Source: an uncultured Alphaproteobacteria bacterium (GTDB lineage Bacteria > Pseudomonadota > Alphaproteobacteria > HIMB59). From it: 60,313 nt of DNA. Each line of letters begins with the position of its first letter. The first letter of the stretch is position 1. Under the pieces are notes generated by a model. It did not search any database. It was given only the letters and a program-made list of their open reading frames with translations, and was not told the DNA's origin. The position numbers and the translations under genes are program-made. Shown piece by piece: positions 47,136 to 56,121 of this stretch. The stretch is taken from assembly GCA_902527545.1 (NCBI GenBank), contig CABZPR010000007.1, positions 1 to 60,313 of the forward strand. Direction: 5' to 3'.

Positions 47136-47969
47136 CTATTCTTTAACAGTTCCAAGAGTCAACCCTCTGACAAAGTGTTTTCTAACTACTAAAATCATAA
47201 TAAATACTGGGATTATTGAAATTGTTGTAAATGCAGCCATCATATCCCAACTGGGTATAGTTTTCATTATAGAGGCTTGAATCGGGATAGTCTTAATTTT
47301 CATTTGTCCTATCATCAATGCACAAATAAATTCTGTCCAACTGAATATTATAGATAAAATAAATGTGACAGCTATCCCACCTTTTGCACAAGGTATAATT
47401 AATTCATGAAGAATTTTAATTTTACTTGCACCATCTATAAAAGCATTTTCATCAATTTGTTTTGGCACTTCGTCAAAAAAACTTTTCAATAAAAGAACTG
47501 CTAGGGGTAGATTGATAAATGTATGTATTAATATTAAACCAATATATGTATCAAGGAGATTAATTTTTTCGTAAACAAAATATATTGGAATGGCAATTGA
47601 TATTAATGGCATCATCCTCGCACTAAGAATTGACATGATTAAAAAATTTTTATATTTGAAATTAGCTCTAGAAATATAGTAACCAGCATAAATTCCAATT
47701 ATCAATGTTAGAGATGATGAACCAATTCCTACAATTAAACTATCTAATATCCTTGATGTTAAATATAGCTCACCGTAAGAAGGGTCAAATTTTAGTAATT
47801 TTGAAAAACCAAAAACTCTCTCATACGCTGAAAAGTCAAAATCAAATATAAATAATTTTGGAGGTAATGAAAAAAGATCAATATTATTTTTAAAAGAAGA
47901 TGTAATTAGAAAAAATATCGGAAATATAAAAATTAAAGCAATAGAGAATGCTAAAATTTTTCTAATCAA
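47136..47969 (-). CDS. ABC sugar transporter permease, MalG/UgpE type (second copy)
   Basis: A 277-aa inner-membrane permease of about six helices. It has the EAA coupling loop DENAFIDGASKIKILHELIIP, and a C-terminal RGLTLGTVKE almost identical to that of the neighbouring permease. TTG start. It lies 6 bp downstream of the 47976 permease, and the two are clear paralogues throughout. MalG-type importers normally have one such subunit, so this is an extra. It is the last gene of the leftward permease operon and is more Ile/Lys-rich than its neighbour. Confidence 0.87.
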   Translation of the reverse strand: MIRKILAFSIALIFIFPIFFLITSSFKNNIDLFSLPPKLFIFDFDFSAYERVFGFSKLLKFDPSYGELYLTSRILDSLIVGIGSSSLTLIIGIYAGYYISRANFKYKNFLIMSILSARMMPLISIAIPIYFVYEKINLLDTYIGLILIHTFINLPLAVLLLKSFFDEVPKQIDENAFIDGASKIKILHELIIPCAKGGIAVTFILSIIFSWTEFICALMIGQMKIKTIPIQASIMKTIPSWDMMAAFTTISIIPVFIMILVVRKHFVRGLTLGTVKE

Positions 47970-47975
47970 ACTACT

Positions 47976-48842
47976 TTATTGTTTTACTGAACCTAAAGTC
48001 AATCCTCTTACTAAATGTCTTTGAACTAAAAGTATAAAAATGAAGGCAGGTATAATAGCGGCTGTGCCTAATGCAGCCATGTTATCCCACGCAGTTCCAG
48101 TAGAAGTAACAAAAGATGTTGAAACCACAGGTATTGTTTTAAGTCCCGTTTGTGTGAGCATCAGTACAAAGATAAATTCTGTCCAACTAAATATAAAACA
48201 AAGCACAGCAGTCGCCGCTATTCCACCTATGGCTAATGGCACTACTAATCTCCAAAATACAAAAAATCTCGTAGCCCCATCTAGTAACGCAGCTTCATCT
48301 ATGTCCTTTGGAATGTCATCAAAAAAGCTTTTCATTAGTAAAACAGCAAGCGGGAGATTCATTAACGCGTGAATGATAATGATACCCAGATGCGTATCCA
48401 TTAAACCTATATTTTTGTATATAAAAAACATTGGTATTGCTACTGCAACTGGGGGCATCATTCTTGTTGATAAAATCCATCCCATAAAATGCTGTTGACC
48501 CCTAATAGGTAATCTTGAGAGAGAATACGCTGCTAGTATAGATATAAGCATTGCTACTCCTGTAGAGCCTAAAGCAATAATGATACTATCCACAAGATTT
48601 GGCATCATATAAAAATCTCCACCACCAGGTCGAACAGCTCCCATATCTTCTACATAGAGAAAGCGTGAAATACCAAACACCTCTTCATAAGCAGCGAATG
48701 ATACTTCAAAATCAAATAATTTCGGAGGTAGAGCAAAAATATCTTTATCCTTTTTAATTGATACGGTAATCCAGAAATATATAGGAAAGAAAAATATCGC
48801 AGCAATAAACCAACCTAATACTTGTTTAAATACTTTATTCAA
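47976..48842 (-). CDS. ABC sugar transporter permease, MalG/UgpE type
   Basis: A 288-aa permease of about six helices. It has SIKKDKDIFALPPKLFDFEVS near the N terminus, STRMMPPVAVAIPMFFIY, and the EAA loop DEAALLDGATRFFVFWRLVVP that contacts the ATPase. It pairs with the MalF-like gene at 48847, 4 bp upstream. The binding protein and ATPase are in the divergent operon. Substrate cannot be read from sequence; linked enzymes suggest a polyol or sugar. TTG start. Confidence 0.9.
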   Translation of the reverse strand: MNKVFKQVLGWFIAAIFFFPIYFWITVSIKKDKDIFALPPKLFDFEVSFAAYEEVFGISRFLYVEDMGAVRPGGGDFYMMPNLVDSIIIALGSTGVAMLISILAAYSLSRLPIRGQQHFMGWILSTRMMPPVAVAIPMFFIYKNIGLMDTHLGIIIIHALMNLPLAVLLMKSFFDDIPKDIDEAALLDGATRFFVFWRLVVPLAIGGIAATAVLCFIFSWTEFIFVLMLTQTGLKTIPVVSTSFVTSTGTAWDNMAALGTAAIIPAFIFILLVQRHLVRGLTLGSVKQ

Positions 48843-48846
48843 TTCC

Positions 48847-49740
48847 TCACCATTTTACTTTTGCGAAATGAATAAATGCATTTCCGACTATTAAAATTAC
48901 AATTAAAGAAAATAAACTAATCGTTGCTCCGTAACCCCATTGAACAAAAGTAAACCTCTGCCACGAATATAAACTTAAAGTGTAAGTGGCTGTACCTGGC
49001 CCACCTGATGTTAAAACAAATACATAATCTACCATCCTCCATAGATCTATTCCTCTTATCAAAATTGCTACAGCAATAACTTTGTGAAGCATTGGTAGTG
49101 TTAATCTTCTAAAAACTTGAAAAGGTCTTGCACCATCTATGACAGCTGACTCAAAAGGTTCACTTGGCAAAGATCTTAAACCAGCAACTAAGATTAAAAC
49201 CATAAAGGGAGTCCATTGCCAAATATCAACTATCATTACACCCCACAGGGCTAGTGTTGGGTCAGCTAAAATTGTATCTTCAGGACCTATAAGCCCAACT
49301 GATTTCAAGAGCCATGGTATTAAACCATAATTAGCATCCTCCATTATTAAGAATATCATACCAGCAATTGCTGGAGGTATGACTAAAGTGAGAGTTAAAA
49401 TAGATCTTATAATTCCAAATCCAGGATCGTCGGAGTCAATTAATAGAGCAATTCCCATGCCCAAAACTAGTTGAATTAATAAACACATAAATGTGTAATA
49501 TAAGGACACCTTTAAAGATCCCCAGAATACTCCATCAGTGAATAGCCTTATCCAATTATCCCATCCTACAAAAAGTAGAGCCCTTTTTGCTGGGACAAAC
49601 TCATGAAAGCTTAGGTAAATATTGTAAAAGAAAGGAATAATTGCAAATACTATCAGCATAGTGATCAATGGCAAAAGCCATGGCAGAGAACTGTCAGAAT
49701 TCATAAAACTTGGCAAAGAATAAGACTTTTGAGCGGCCAT
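48847..49740 (-). CDS. ABC sugar transporter permease, MalF/UgpA type
   Basis: The protein is 297 aa from ATG 49740; a GTG at 49755 in the same frame is the alternative, and neither has a clear ribosome site. Six helices, with FHEFVPAKRALLFVGWDNWIRLF typical of UgpA-type permeases and the EAA loop ESAVIDGARPFQVFRRLTLP. It is the first gene of the leftward three-permease operon, divergent from the binding protein. Confidence 0.9.
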   Translation of the reverse strand: MAAQKSYSLPSFMNSDSSLPWLLPLITMLIVFAIIPFFYNIYLSFHEFVPAKRALLFVGWDNWIRLFTDGVFWGSLKVSLYYTFMCLLIQLVLGMGIALLIDSDDPGFGIIRSILTLTLVIPPAIAGMIFLIMEDANYGLIPWLLKSVGLIGPEDTILADPTLALWGVMIVDIWQWTPFMVLILVAGLRSLPSEPFESAVIDGARPFQVFRRLTLPMLHKVIAVAILIRGIDLWRMVDYVFVLTSGGPGTATYTLSLYSWQRFTFVQWGYGATISLFSLIVILIVGNAFIHFAKVKW

Positions 49741-49882
49741 AGTGAGACTATACACTTAAATTTCAAAGAGTTTATTTTAAAATACCTCTATTTTTCTATT
49801 AGAAATTCTTAATGAAGCTGAGGATTATTAGAAGAAGTCAACATAATAAAATAATATTTTGTGTATAACTATATTAAGCCTC

Positions 49883-49907
49883 TTGCGTAGAAACATTGTT
49901 TATGCAA
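49883..49907. promoter_or_regulatory. Inverted repeat upstream of the ABC binding-protein gene
   Basis: TTGCGTA (49883-49889) and TATGCAA (49901-49907) form an inverted repeat with 6 of 7 matching positions and an 11-bp spacer. It lies 26 bp before the binding-protein ATG, within the 192-bp divergent spacer, where an operator could control both operons. Nothing else stands out in 49741-49932. Confidence 0.35.
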
Positions 49908-49932
49908 AAATTTTATATCGGAGGGATATCAT

Positions 49933-51453
49933 ATGCGCGATATGTATAGAAAAATGCACCTTGCAAACATTGTAGGCAAGTACGTAAACGGTAATATGAA
50001 GAGAAGAGATTTTCTTAAAAATGCCGGTATGCTTGGCCTAGGAGCTGGTTGCTTGGGCACAATGGGAACTATGAGCAGAAAATTTATTCCTCAAGCTCAT
50101 GCTGGTTCTCATGGAATAGAATGGAGAGGGGATATGATGGATTGGTTAAAAGATGTATCATCTCCTTTCAGAGGCCAAACAGTATCTTTGGCAACTGAGT
50201 CAACTCCTCCTTCTAATGCGATAAATACAACTTTAAAACCTTTCTTTGAGGAAGTAACAGGTATTAAAGTTAACATTGAGGTTTTACCTTTAGAGCAAGT
50301 TTTACAAAAACTAACTTTAGACGTTGCCTCTGGATTAGGAACTTACGACACTTATTACCTAGATCAAAGTTGGATGGCAGCCTTTAGAGGTGATGCAGAA
50401 GATCCTCGTGAGCTTTATGCAGCAAATCCTACATTAGCTATGCCTAATTATAACTTTGACGATTTCCTAGGACCACTTGTAGATGGTATTTCCATGTACG
50501 ACGGCACTATGGTTGGTGTTCCTTATGACATTCCTGTCTTTATTATGATGTACAGAGATGATGTTTACAAAGAGCTTGGACTAAGTGTTCCAACAACATT
50601 TGATCAGTACATGAGTAATGCTCAAGTAATACAGGCAGCAAAACTTGGTCATTTAAATCCAGACGGAAGACCAATATACGGAACTAATGGTCAAATGAAA
50701 TCCGGTCACTACAGCTTAGAGTGTGACTGGACTATGTTTGCCTGGGCTTTCGGTGGTTCAATTACCAATCCTGATGGAAGTTTTGCAGGTAATGATGCAA
50801 ACGGTTTAGCAGGTATGGATTACTGGACAAAACTGAAAGAGTATATGCCTTCGGGTGTTACAAGTTGGACATGGGATGGTCAAGGACAGGATATCCTTCA
50901 AGGTGGTTCTGCTCAAACAATCTCATGGGGTGAATTCTTCCCATGGTGGGACTCTGATGAGTCAAATGTTCAAGGGAAAATGATGGCTGCAGCCTGCCCT
51001 GCTCCTGCGAGTCCTCTAAGATCAACAAGTGACTGTGGTTATGGTGAAATTCCAGGTGTTGCACACCAAGGTGGATCTTCACTAGCTGTTTCTAAATATT
51101 CAAAAAATAAAGATGCAGCTTGGTTATTTGCACAATGGGCAACTAGCTATGAAACACAAGTCTATATCACTGCACTTGGTGGTGGTACTGGTCCAACTAG
51201 ATCAGCTGTTTATGACGATGAGAGAGTTAAAGCTAATAATAGAAGCGGTAACGGTACAACTCGTCACCTAGATGTTGTTAGAGATGCTATCTTTAATGAT
51301 ATGGGGTCAGAACCAGATCTTCCTGAATGGGCTGACATGTCAAGCAACATGATACCTATTGAGCTTGGTAGGTATTTTGCTGGAGAATACGGATCAGCAA
51401 AAGATTGTTTAGACACTATTGCTAAAAACTTCAACAAAACTGTTGGGGTTTAA
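49933..51453 (+). CDS. ABC transporter extracellular solute-binding protein, TAT-exported
   Basis: A 506-aa family-1 type sugar/polyol binding protein. The start has GGAGGG upstream. A 22-residue cytoplasmic extension precedes a twin-arginine signal (RR at 24-25, MKRRDFLKNAGMLGLGAGC) with cleavage near QAHAG. The mature part shows DSWM-like aromatic ligand regions (YYLDQSWMAAF, VGVPYDIPVFIMMYRDD) and SWGEFFPWWDSDESNVQGK. It is the receptor for the permeases at 47136-49740 and the ATPase at 55046. A strong hairpin follows, which would raise its level over downstream genes. Confidence 0.92.
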   Translation: MRDMYRKMHLANIVGKYVNGNMKRRDFLKNAGMLGLGAGCLGTMGTMSRKFIPQAHAGSHGIEWRGDMMDWLKDVSSPFRGQTVSLATESTPPSNAINTTLKPFFEEVTGIKVNIEVLPLEQVLQKLTLDVASGLGTYDTYYLDQSWMAAFRGDAEDPRELYAANPTLAMPNYNFDDFLGPLVDGISMYDGTMVGVPYDIPVFIMMYRDDVYKELGLSVPTTFDQYMSNAQVIQAAKLGHLNPDGRPIYGTNGQMKSGHYSLECDWTMFAWAFGGSITNPDGSFAGNDANGLAGMDYWTKLKEYMPSGVTSWTWDGQGQDILQGGSAQTISWGEFFPWWDSDESNVQGKMMAAACPAPASPLRSTSDCGYGEIPGVAHQGGSSLAVSKYSKNKDAAWLFAQWATSYETQVYITALGGGTGPTRSAVYDDERVKANNRSGNGTTRHLDVVRDAIFNDMGSEPDLPEWADMSSNMIPIELGRYFAGEYGSAKDCLDTIAKNFNKTVGV

Positions 51454-51464
51454 TTAAAAAAATT

Positions 51465-51492
51465 AACTAGGGTGGTTTTAACCACCCTAGTT
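51465..51492. terminator. Strong hairpin after the binding-protein gene
   Basis: AACTAGGGTGG (51465-51475) pairs perfectly with CCACCCTAGTT (51482-51492) around TTTTAA. No T-run follows, so it is more likely an mRNA-stabilising or attenuating hairpin than a complete terminator. This is common after binding-protein genes at the head of transporter operons. Confidence 0.75.
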
Positions 51493-51511
51493 ATGATGTG
51501 TTTGATAAAAT

Positions 51512-52234
51512 ATGAAAAAACCTTTAGCAGTTATAACTGGTGCAAGTAGTGGTATAGGTGCAGCGACTGCAAAAGCATTTTCAAAAGCAGGGTACCCTAC
51601 ATTATTGATAGCAAGAAGGCTTGATATAATGGAGTCGTTTAAATTAGAAGACTCAATGTGTAGAAAAGTAGATGTTCGAGACAGAGAGGCGCTTATAGCT
51701 GCTATACGTGAGGCTGAAAAAGAGTATGGACCAACTGACATGATTTTTAACAATGCTGGTGTGGCCAGACTTGCAGAAATTGGAACTCAAGATCCATCTG
51801 AATGGGATGAAATGATTGACGTTAACACGAAAGGCGTAATGAATGGAATTTATGCTGTGATGAGCGATATGAAAGCCCGAAAAGGTGGTACTATTGTTAA
51901 TATGAGTTCAATAGCAGGAAGAAAAATTTATGAAGACCATACCGTCTATTGTGGGACAAAATTTTTTGTTCATGCAATATCAGAGAGTATTAGAGGTTAT
52001 CTGTCACCGCATAATGTTAGAGTGATAGTAATGTCACCTGGAAATATTGAAGCAGAAGTTTTAAATGGAATTACTGACCCTAACACTTTAGAAGCTTATA
52101 AAAAAAATATCGAGAGAATTGGAGGAAGAATATCCCCAGATTATGTTGCAAAAATGATACTTTTTGCATATGAAATGCCACAAAATGTAATCATGCAAGA
52201 AGTGGTAGTGACACCAACAAAACAAGATTACTAA
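51512..52234 (+). CDS. Short-chain dehydrogenase/reductase
   Basis: A 240-aa classical SDR. It has TGASSGIGAATAKAF at the N terminus, NNAG (MIFNNAGVARL), catalytic Ser in NMSSIAGRK, and the Tyr-Lys pair in YCGTKFFVHAISES. An ARRLD motif after strand 2 favours NADP. It lies 58 bp after the binding-protein gene and abuts the kinase. It probably oxidises the imported polyol or sugar before or after phosphorylation. Confidence 0.9.
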   Translation: MKKPLAVITGASSGIGAATAKAFSKAGYPTLLIARRLDIMESFKLEDSMCRKVDVRDREALIAAIREAEKEYGPTDMIFNNAGVARLAEIGTQDPSEWDEMIDVNTKGVMNGIYAVMSDMKARKGGTIVNMSSIAGRKIYEDHTVYCGTKFFVHAISESIRGYLSPHNVRVIVMSPGNIEAEVLNGITDPNTLEAYKKNIERIGGRISPDYVAKMILFAYEMPQNVIMQEVVVTPTKQDY

Positions 52235-53755
52235 ATGACACGTCTAGTTATTGGCGTCGACAGTTCTACACAATCAACAAAAGCAATTGCATGGGATGAT
52301 AAAGGTAATGCGATCGCTGAGGGCAGATGTGATATTCCTTTAAACAACCCAAGCCTTGAAAAATTTGAACAGGATGTCGAGGATTGGTGGAAAGCTTTTT
52401 GCGTATCATGCAGCGAATTAGCTAAAAAAATAGATATAACTAAAGTTGAAGGACTAGCCATATCCAATCAACGTGAAACTTTAGCAAAATTAGACAAGTC
52501 AGGGAAAGCAGTTTACCCAGCCACAGTTTGGATGGACAAAAGATCTTTAGAGGAAGTAGAAGAGTTGAATTCTATAATGGGTGAAGGTCAAATTCACAAA
52601 ATTACAGGACGTCCAAAAGATCCATGTCCATGTCTTTATAGAGTTTATTGGCTTAAGAAAAATGAAAAAAAAATATTTGATAAAGTTGCTTGTTTTGCAG
52701 ATGTTCAAGCTTTTTTAGTTCATAGATTATCAGGGGAATTTAACACCGGTTGGATAAGTTCGGATCCTCATGGAATGTTTGATGTTGTCAATAAATGTTG
52801 GTCTAAAGATATATTGGAGCATTTGAATATTGATGAATCAAGACTTCCTAAATCGTTCAAACCAGGAACCTGCATAGGCAAAGTTTCAAAGGATGCATCT
52901 CACCAAACTGGTTTAAAAGAAGGTTTAAGTATATTTGCTGCAGGGGGTGATGGGCAACTCGCTGGTCTTGGCACAAATTGTACAAAATCAGATAGAGCAT
53001 ATATCAATCTCGGAACAGCTGTCGTTTCTGGAGTTTGGTCAAAGGACTATAAAATTTCAAAAAATTGGAGAACAGAAATTGCTGCACACGGAGAAGGTTT
53101 TATAATGGAAAATGTATTATTGTCAGGAGCTTTATTAGTCAACTGGTATGTCGACCAATTTATACATGGTGATAGGAAAGATCCAAATTTTTTTAAAAAC
53201 TTAGAAGAACAAATTAATAAAATACCAATTGGAAGTGATGGATTGATTTTACAACCATACACTGGTGGAGTAATGGATCCTTATTGGGATTCATATGCAA
53301 GAGGGATTATAGTTGGTTTAAGTATAAGTCACACCCCATATCATGTTTATAGATCGATATTAGAAGGATTGACCCTAGACTCTGTTTTTAGAACTCAAAA
53401 TATCGAAAAAGAAACAGGTATAAATGTAAAAGAATATCTAGCGATAGGAGGAGGGGCGAATAGTCCTGCTTGGGTGCAAATGTTGGCTGATGCCTCTGGA
53501 AAGAATGTACTTATCGCAGACACTGTAGAAGCATCTTCATTGGGCGCTGGTATGATAGCTGCTTATGGCGCAGGTTGGTATAGCAGCATAAAAGAGTCCG
53601 CAGAAAATATGTCAGGAAAAACTCGACTTATCGAACCTAACCTAGATAACAAATCAAAATATCAAGATTTAATTAATATTTACCAAAATGTTTATGACTC
53701 AAATAAATCAATTAATAAATCTCTTGTTCAATTTACTGAAAAATATAAATCATGA
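52235..53755 (+). CDS. FGGY-family carbohydrate kinase, xylulokinase-like
   Basis: A 506-aa sugar kinase. Motifs are GVDSSTQSTKAIAWDDKG, GLAISNQRETLAKLDKSGK, WMDKRSLEEVEE, GGDGQLAGLGTNC, and the C-terminal IGGGANSPAWVQMLADASGK. It is closer to xylulokinase-type enzymes than to GlpK; it lacks the GlpK segment QYFP..GWVEHD. It would phosphorylate a pentulose or polyol delivered by the ABC importer. It abuts the SDR (0 bp) and overlaps the metal dehydrogenase (4 bp). Confidence 0.87.
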   Translation: MTRLVIGVDSSTQSTKAIAWDDKGNAIAEGRCDIPLNNPSLEKFEQDVEDWWKAFCVSCSELAKKIDITKVEGLAISNQRETLAKLDKSGKAVYPATVWMDKRSLEEVEELNSIMGEGQIHKITGRPKDPCPCLYRVYWLKKNEKKIFDKVACFADVQAFLVHRLSGEFNTGWISSDPHGMFDVVNKCWSKDILEHLNIDESRLPKSFKPGTCIGKVSKDASHQTGLKEGLSIFAAGGDGQLAGLGTNCTKSDRAYINLGTAVVSGVWSKDYKISKNWRTEIAAHGEGFIMENVLLSGALLVNWYVDQFIHGDRKDPNFFKNLEEQINKIPIGSDGLILQPYTGGVMDPYWDSYARGIIVGLSISHTPYHVYRSILEGLTLDSVFRTQNIEKETGINVKEYLAIGGGANSPAWVQMLADASGKNVLIADTVEASSLGAGMIAAYGAGWYSSIKESAENMSGKTRLIEPNLDNKSKYQDLINIYQNVYDSNKSINKSLVQFTEKYKS

Positions 53756-55053
53756 CAGATTATAATGGCGTAATAAAAGATTTAATTGCAGGCAAATGGG
53801 TTAACCCTGAAGATAAAAGGAAATACGGCATCCCAATTAAAAAAATTGAAATAGATAAAAGCTTAGACGGTAAAGAGTCATTATTGATTTCTCAATTACA
53901 TCCAAACCAAAATCTTCTTATTGTAAGTGATCAATTTACACACAAAGCCCTTGGTTCAAGAATTTATAAAAATCTTCAAGGTAAAGTAAAAGCAGATGAG
54001 TATATATGGGAGAGCCCATCTTCAAGTATAGAGGGTGTAGAATTTTTAAGAAAAAAAATAAATGATTACGATGGAGTTATTGCAGTAGGGTCAGGAACAG
54101 TCAGTGATAGTATAAAGTATGCAACTTTTCTTGAAAAAAAATCTTACTCTGTCTTTGCAACCACTCCTATGAATGCTTACACAACAGGCACAGCCTCTAT
54201 ATCTTTTGAAGGGATCAAAAAATCATTGGTTGCGCATTATGCACAAGGCGTTTTCTTTGATTTAGAGGTTCTCAGTATGTGTCCCAAAAGACTAACTGCT
54301 GCTGCTTTTGCAGATGTGATTTGTCGAACAACTGCACAGGTTGATTGGTTGATGTCACATAAAATTTTGAAGACTGATTATCAAACAGCACCGTATTCTC
54401 TTTTAGCTTTATATGAGAAAGATATGATTGAAAGCGCTTCATTAATTGCAAAAGGAGATATAGAAGCTCTTGCTTTACTTACACGTATCTCTGCAATAAT
54501 GGGATTGGGTACTTCATTTACACAGACAACTCATGTGGGGAGTATGGGTGAACATGGCATTTCTCATTACATAGATATGTTTGCAAAAGACAACCATCCC
54601 GGAACGTCTCATGGAGAACAAGTGGGAATTGCAACTATTAGTATTTCAAAAATTCAAAATTCTATTTTAAATAATAATACTCCACCAATAATAAAACCAA
54701 CTCAAATACCTGAGCAAGAAATCATTCAAAAACTTGGTCATCAAATGTTAGACACAATTCATGATGCAATGAAGACAAAAATATTTGATGAAAAGAGAGC
54801 AGAGATGATAAATAATTTTTTTCAAAAGAACTGGCTCGAATTTGTTCAACCACTAAGAGAGAAAATGTTACACTACGATATTATTTGGAATTCTATGGGA
54901 GAGTGCGGTGCATTAAGAACTCCCGAAGACGCTAAACTTGATAGTAATTTTTACAAAGATGCTCTAAGATATGCTAGGTTCATAAGAGATCGATACACTA
55001 TTCTTGATTTAGCCGGGGATAGCAATCAACTAGATGGATTAATAAATGTCTGA
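53752..55053 (+). CDS. Iron-containing alcohol dehydrogenase family, AraM/G1PDH-like
   Basis: A 433-aa NAD(P)-dependent dehydrogenase of the sn-glycerol-1-phosphate dehydrogenase (EgsA/AraM) group. It has the cofactor loop AVGSGTVSDSIKY (residues 111-123), TTPMNAYTTGTAS, and metal ligands Asp188 (AFADVI), His268/His272 (GSMGEHGISHYID) and His287 (TSHGEQVGI). AraM reduces DHAP to glycerol 1-phosphate. Between a kinase and an ABC ATPase, this copy may instead oxidise another polyol phosphate. An N-terminal stretch of about 40 residues (PEDKRKYGIPIKKIEID) is typical of the group. Confidence 0.85.
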   Translation: MTDYNGVIKDLIAGKWVNPEDKRKYGIPIKKIEIDKSLDGKESLLISQLHPNQNLLIVSDQFTHKALGSRIYKNLQGKVKADEYIWESPSSSIEGVEFLRKKINDYDGVIAVGSGTVSDSIKYATFLEKKSYSVFATTPMNAYTTGTASISFEGIKKSLVAHYAQGVFFDLEVLSMCPKRLTAAAFADVICRTTAQVDWLMSHKILKTDYQTAPYSLLALYEKDMIESASLIAKGDIEALALLTRISAIMGLGTSFTQTTHVGSMGEHGISHYIDMFAKDNHPGTSHGEQVGIATISISKIQNSILNNNTPPIIKPTQIPEQEIIQKLGHQMLDTIHDAMKTKIFDEKRAEMINNFFQKNWLEFVQPLREKMLHYDIIWNSMGECGALRTPEDAKLDSNFYKDALRYARFIRDRYTILDLAGDSNQLDGLINV

Positions 55054-56104
55054 AGTAGAATATATAAATATAAAAAAAAACTTTGGCTCTGTAGAGGTAC
55101 TAAAAGACATAAATCTAAATATTGGTAATCAAAAATTTGTTGTTTTACTTGGCCCTTCAGGGTGTGGAAAGACTACTTTGCTGAGAATGACCGCTGGATT
55201 AGAAACTATATCTAGTGGGGAAATTTCAATAGGTGGAGACATTATTAATAACATCCACCCAAGAGATAGAGATATAGCAATGGTTTTTCAAAACTACGCT
55301 TTATACCCTCAAATGAATGTCTTTGATAATATTGCATTCAGTTTACAGATCAGAAAAATGGCTAGCCAAGAGATAAAGGAAAAAGTTGAGTGGGCGGCTT
55401 CTGTATTAAATTTAACAGATTTTTTAAACAGAACACCAAAAGAGCTGTCAGGTGGACAAAGGCAAAGGGTAGCTATGGGCAGAGCATTAGTAAGAGATCC
55501 AAAGGTATTTTTGTTCGATGAGCCTTTGTCAAATCTTGATGCAAAATTAAGAGCTCATATGAGATTGGAAATTAGAAAATTACATAATCAACAAAATGCT
55601 ACCACTATTTATGTAACTCATGATCAAATTGAGGCTATGACTATGGCTGACGAGATAGTGATTATGAACAATGGTATTATTGAACAAATAGCAACTCCAA
55701 ATGAAATTTATGAAAAACCAAATAATTTATTTGTTGCCGATTTTATTGGCACTCCTGCAATTAATCTTCTTGAGGGAGTTGTAACAGATAAGAGTAGTAT
55801 TAAATTAAAGTCACAGGACCTACCTCACTCAAAAAAAAATGTATCAAATAATCAAAATGTAGTTTATGGCATAAGACCTACTGACGTGAGCATAGATCCA
55901 AGCTCAAATATAAAAGCAGAGGTAGTTTTAGTTGAAACAACTGGTTCAGAGACTCATATAATAGCAATGTTAGATGATAATGAATTTAGAGTAGTTCAAA
56001 ATGGTGGACGTACCACAATTAAAAATGGTGATGTCATTCCTCTTTCAATCAATATTGAAAAAGCACATTTATTTGATCATTCATCAACCAAAAGAATAGA
56101 TTAA
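55046..56104 (+). CDS. ABC transporter ATP-binding protein, MalK/UgpC type
   Basis: A 352-aa ATPase that energises the sugar importer. It has Walker A GPSGCGKTT (36-44), Q-loop MVFQNYALYPQMNVFDN, signature LSGGQRQRVAMGRALVRDP, Walker B FLFDEPLSNLDAKL and the H-loop YVTHDQIEA. The C-terminal MalK-type OB domain is present (YGIRPTDVSI). It overlaps the AraM-like gene by 8 bp. With the two permease types and the binding protein it completes the transporter from two divergent operons. Confidence 0.95.
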   Translation: MSEVEYINIKKNFGSVEVLKDINLNIGNQKFVVLLGPSGCGKTTLLRMTAGLETISSGEISIGGDIINNIHPRDRDIAMVFQNYALYPQMNVFDNIAFSLQIRKMASQEIKEKVEWAASVLNLTDFLNRTPKELSGGQRQRVAMGRALVRDPKVFLFDEPLSNLDAKLRAHMRLEIRKLHNQQNATTIYVTHDQIEAMTMADEIVIMNNGIIEQIATPNEIYEKPNNLFVADFIGTPAINLLEGVVTDKSSIKLKSQDLPHSKKNVSNNQNVVYGIRPTDVSIDPSSNIKAEVVLVETTGSETHIIAMLDDNEFRVVQNGGRTTIKNGDVIPLSINIEKAHLFDHSSTKRID

Positions 56105-56121
56105 TTTATTTAACTAGTTAG

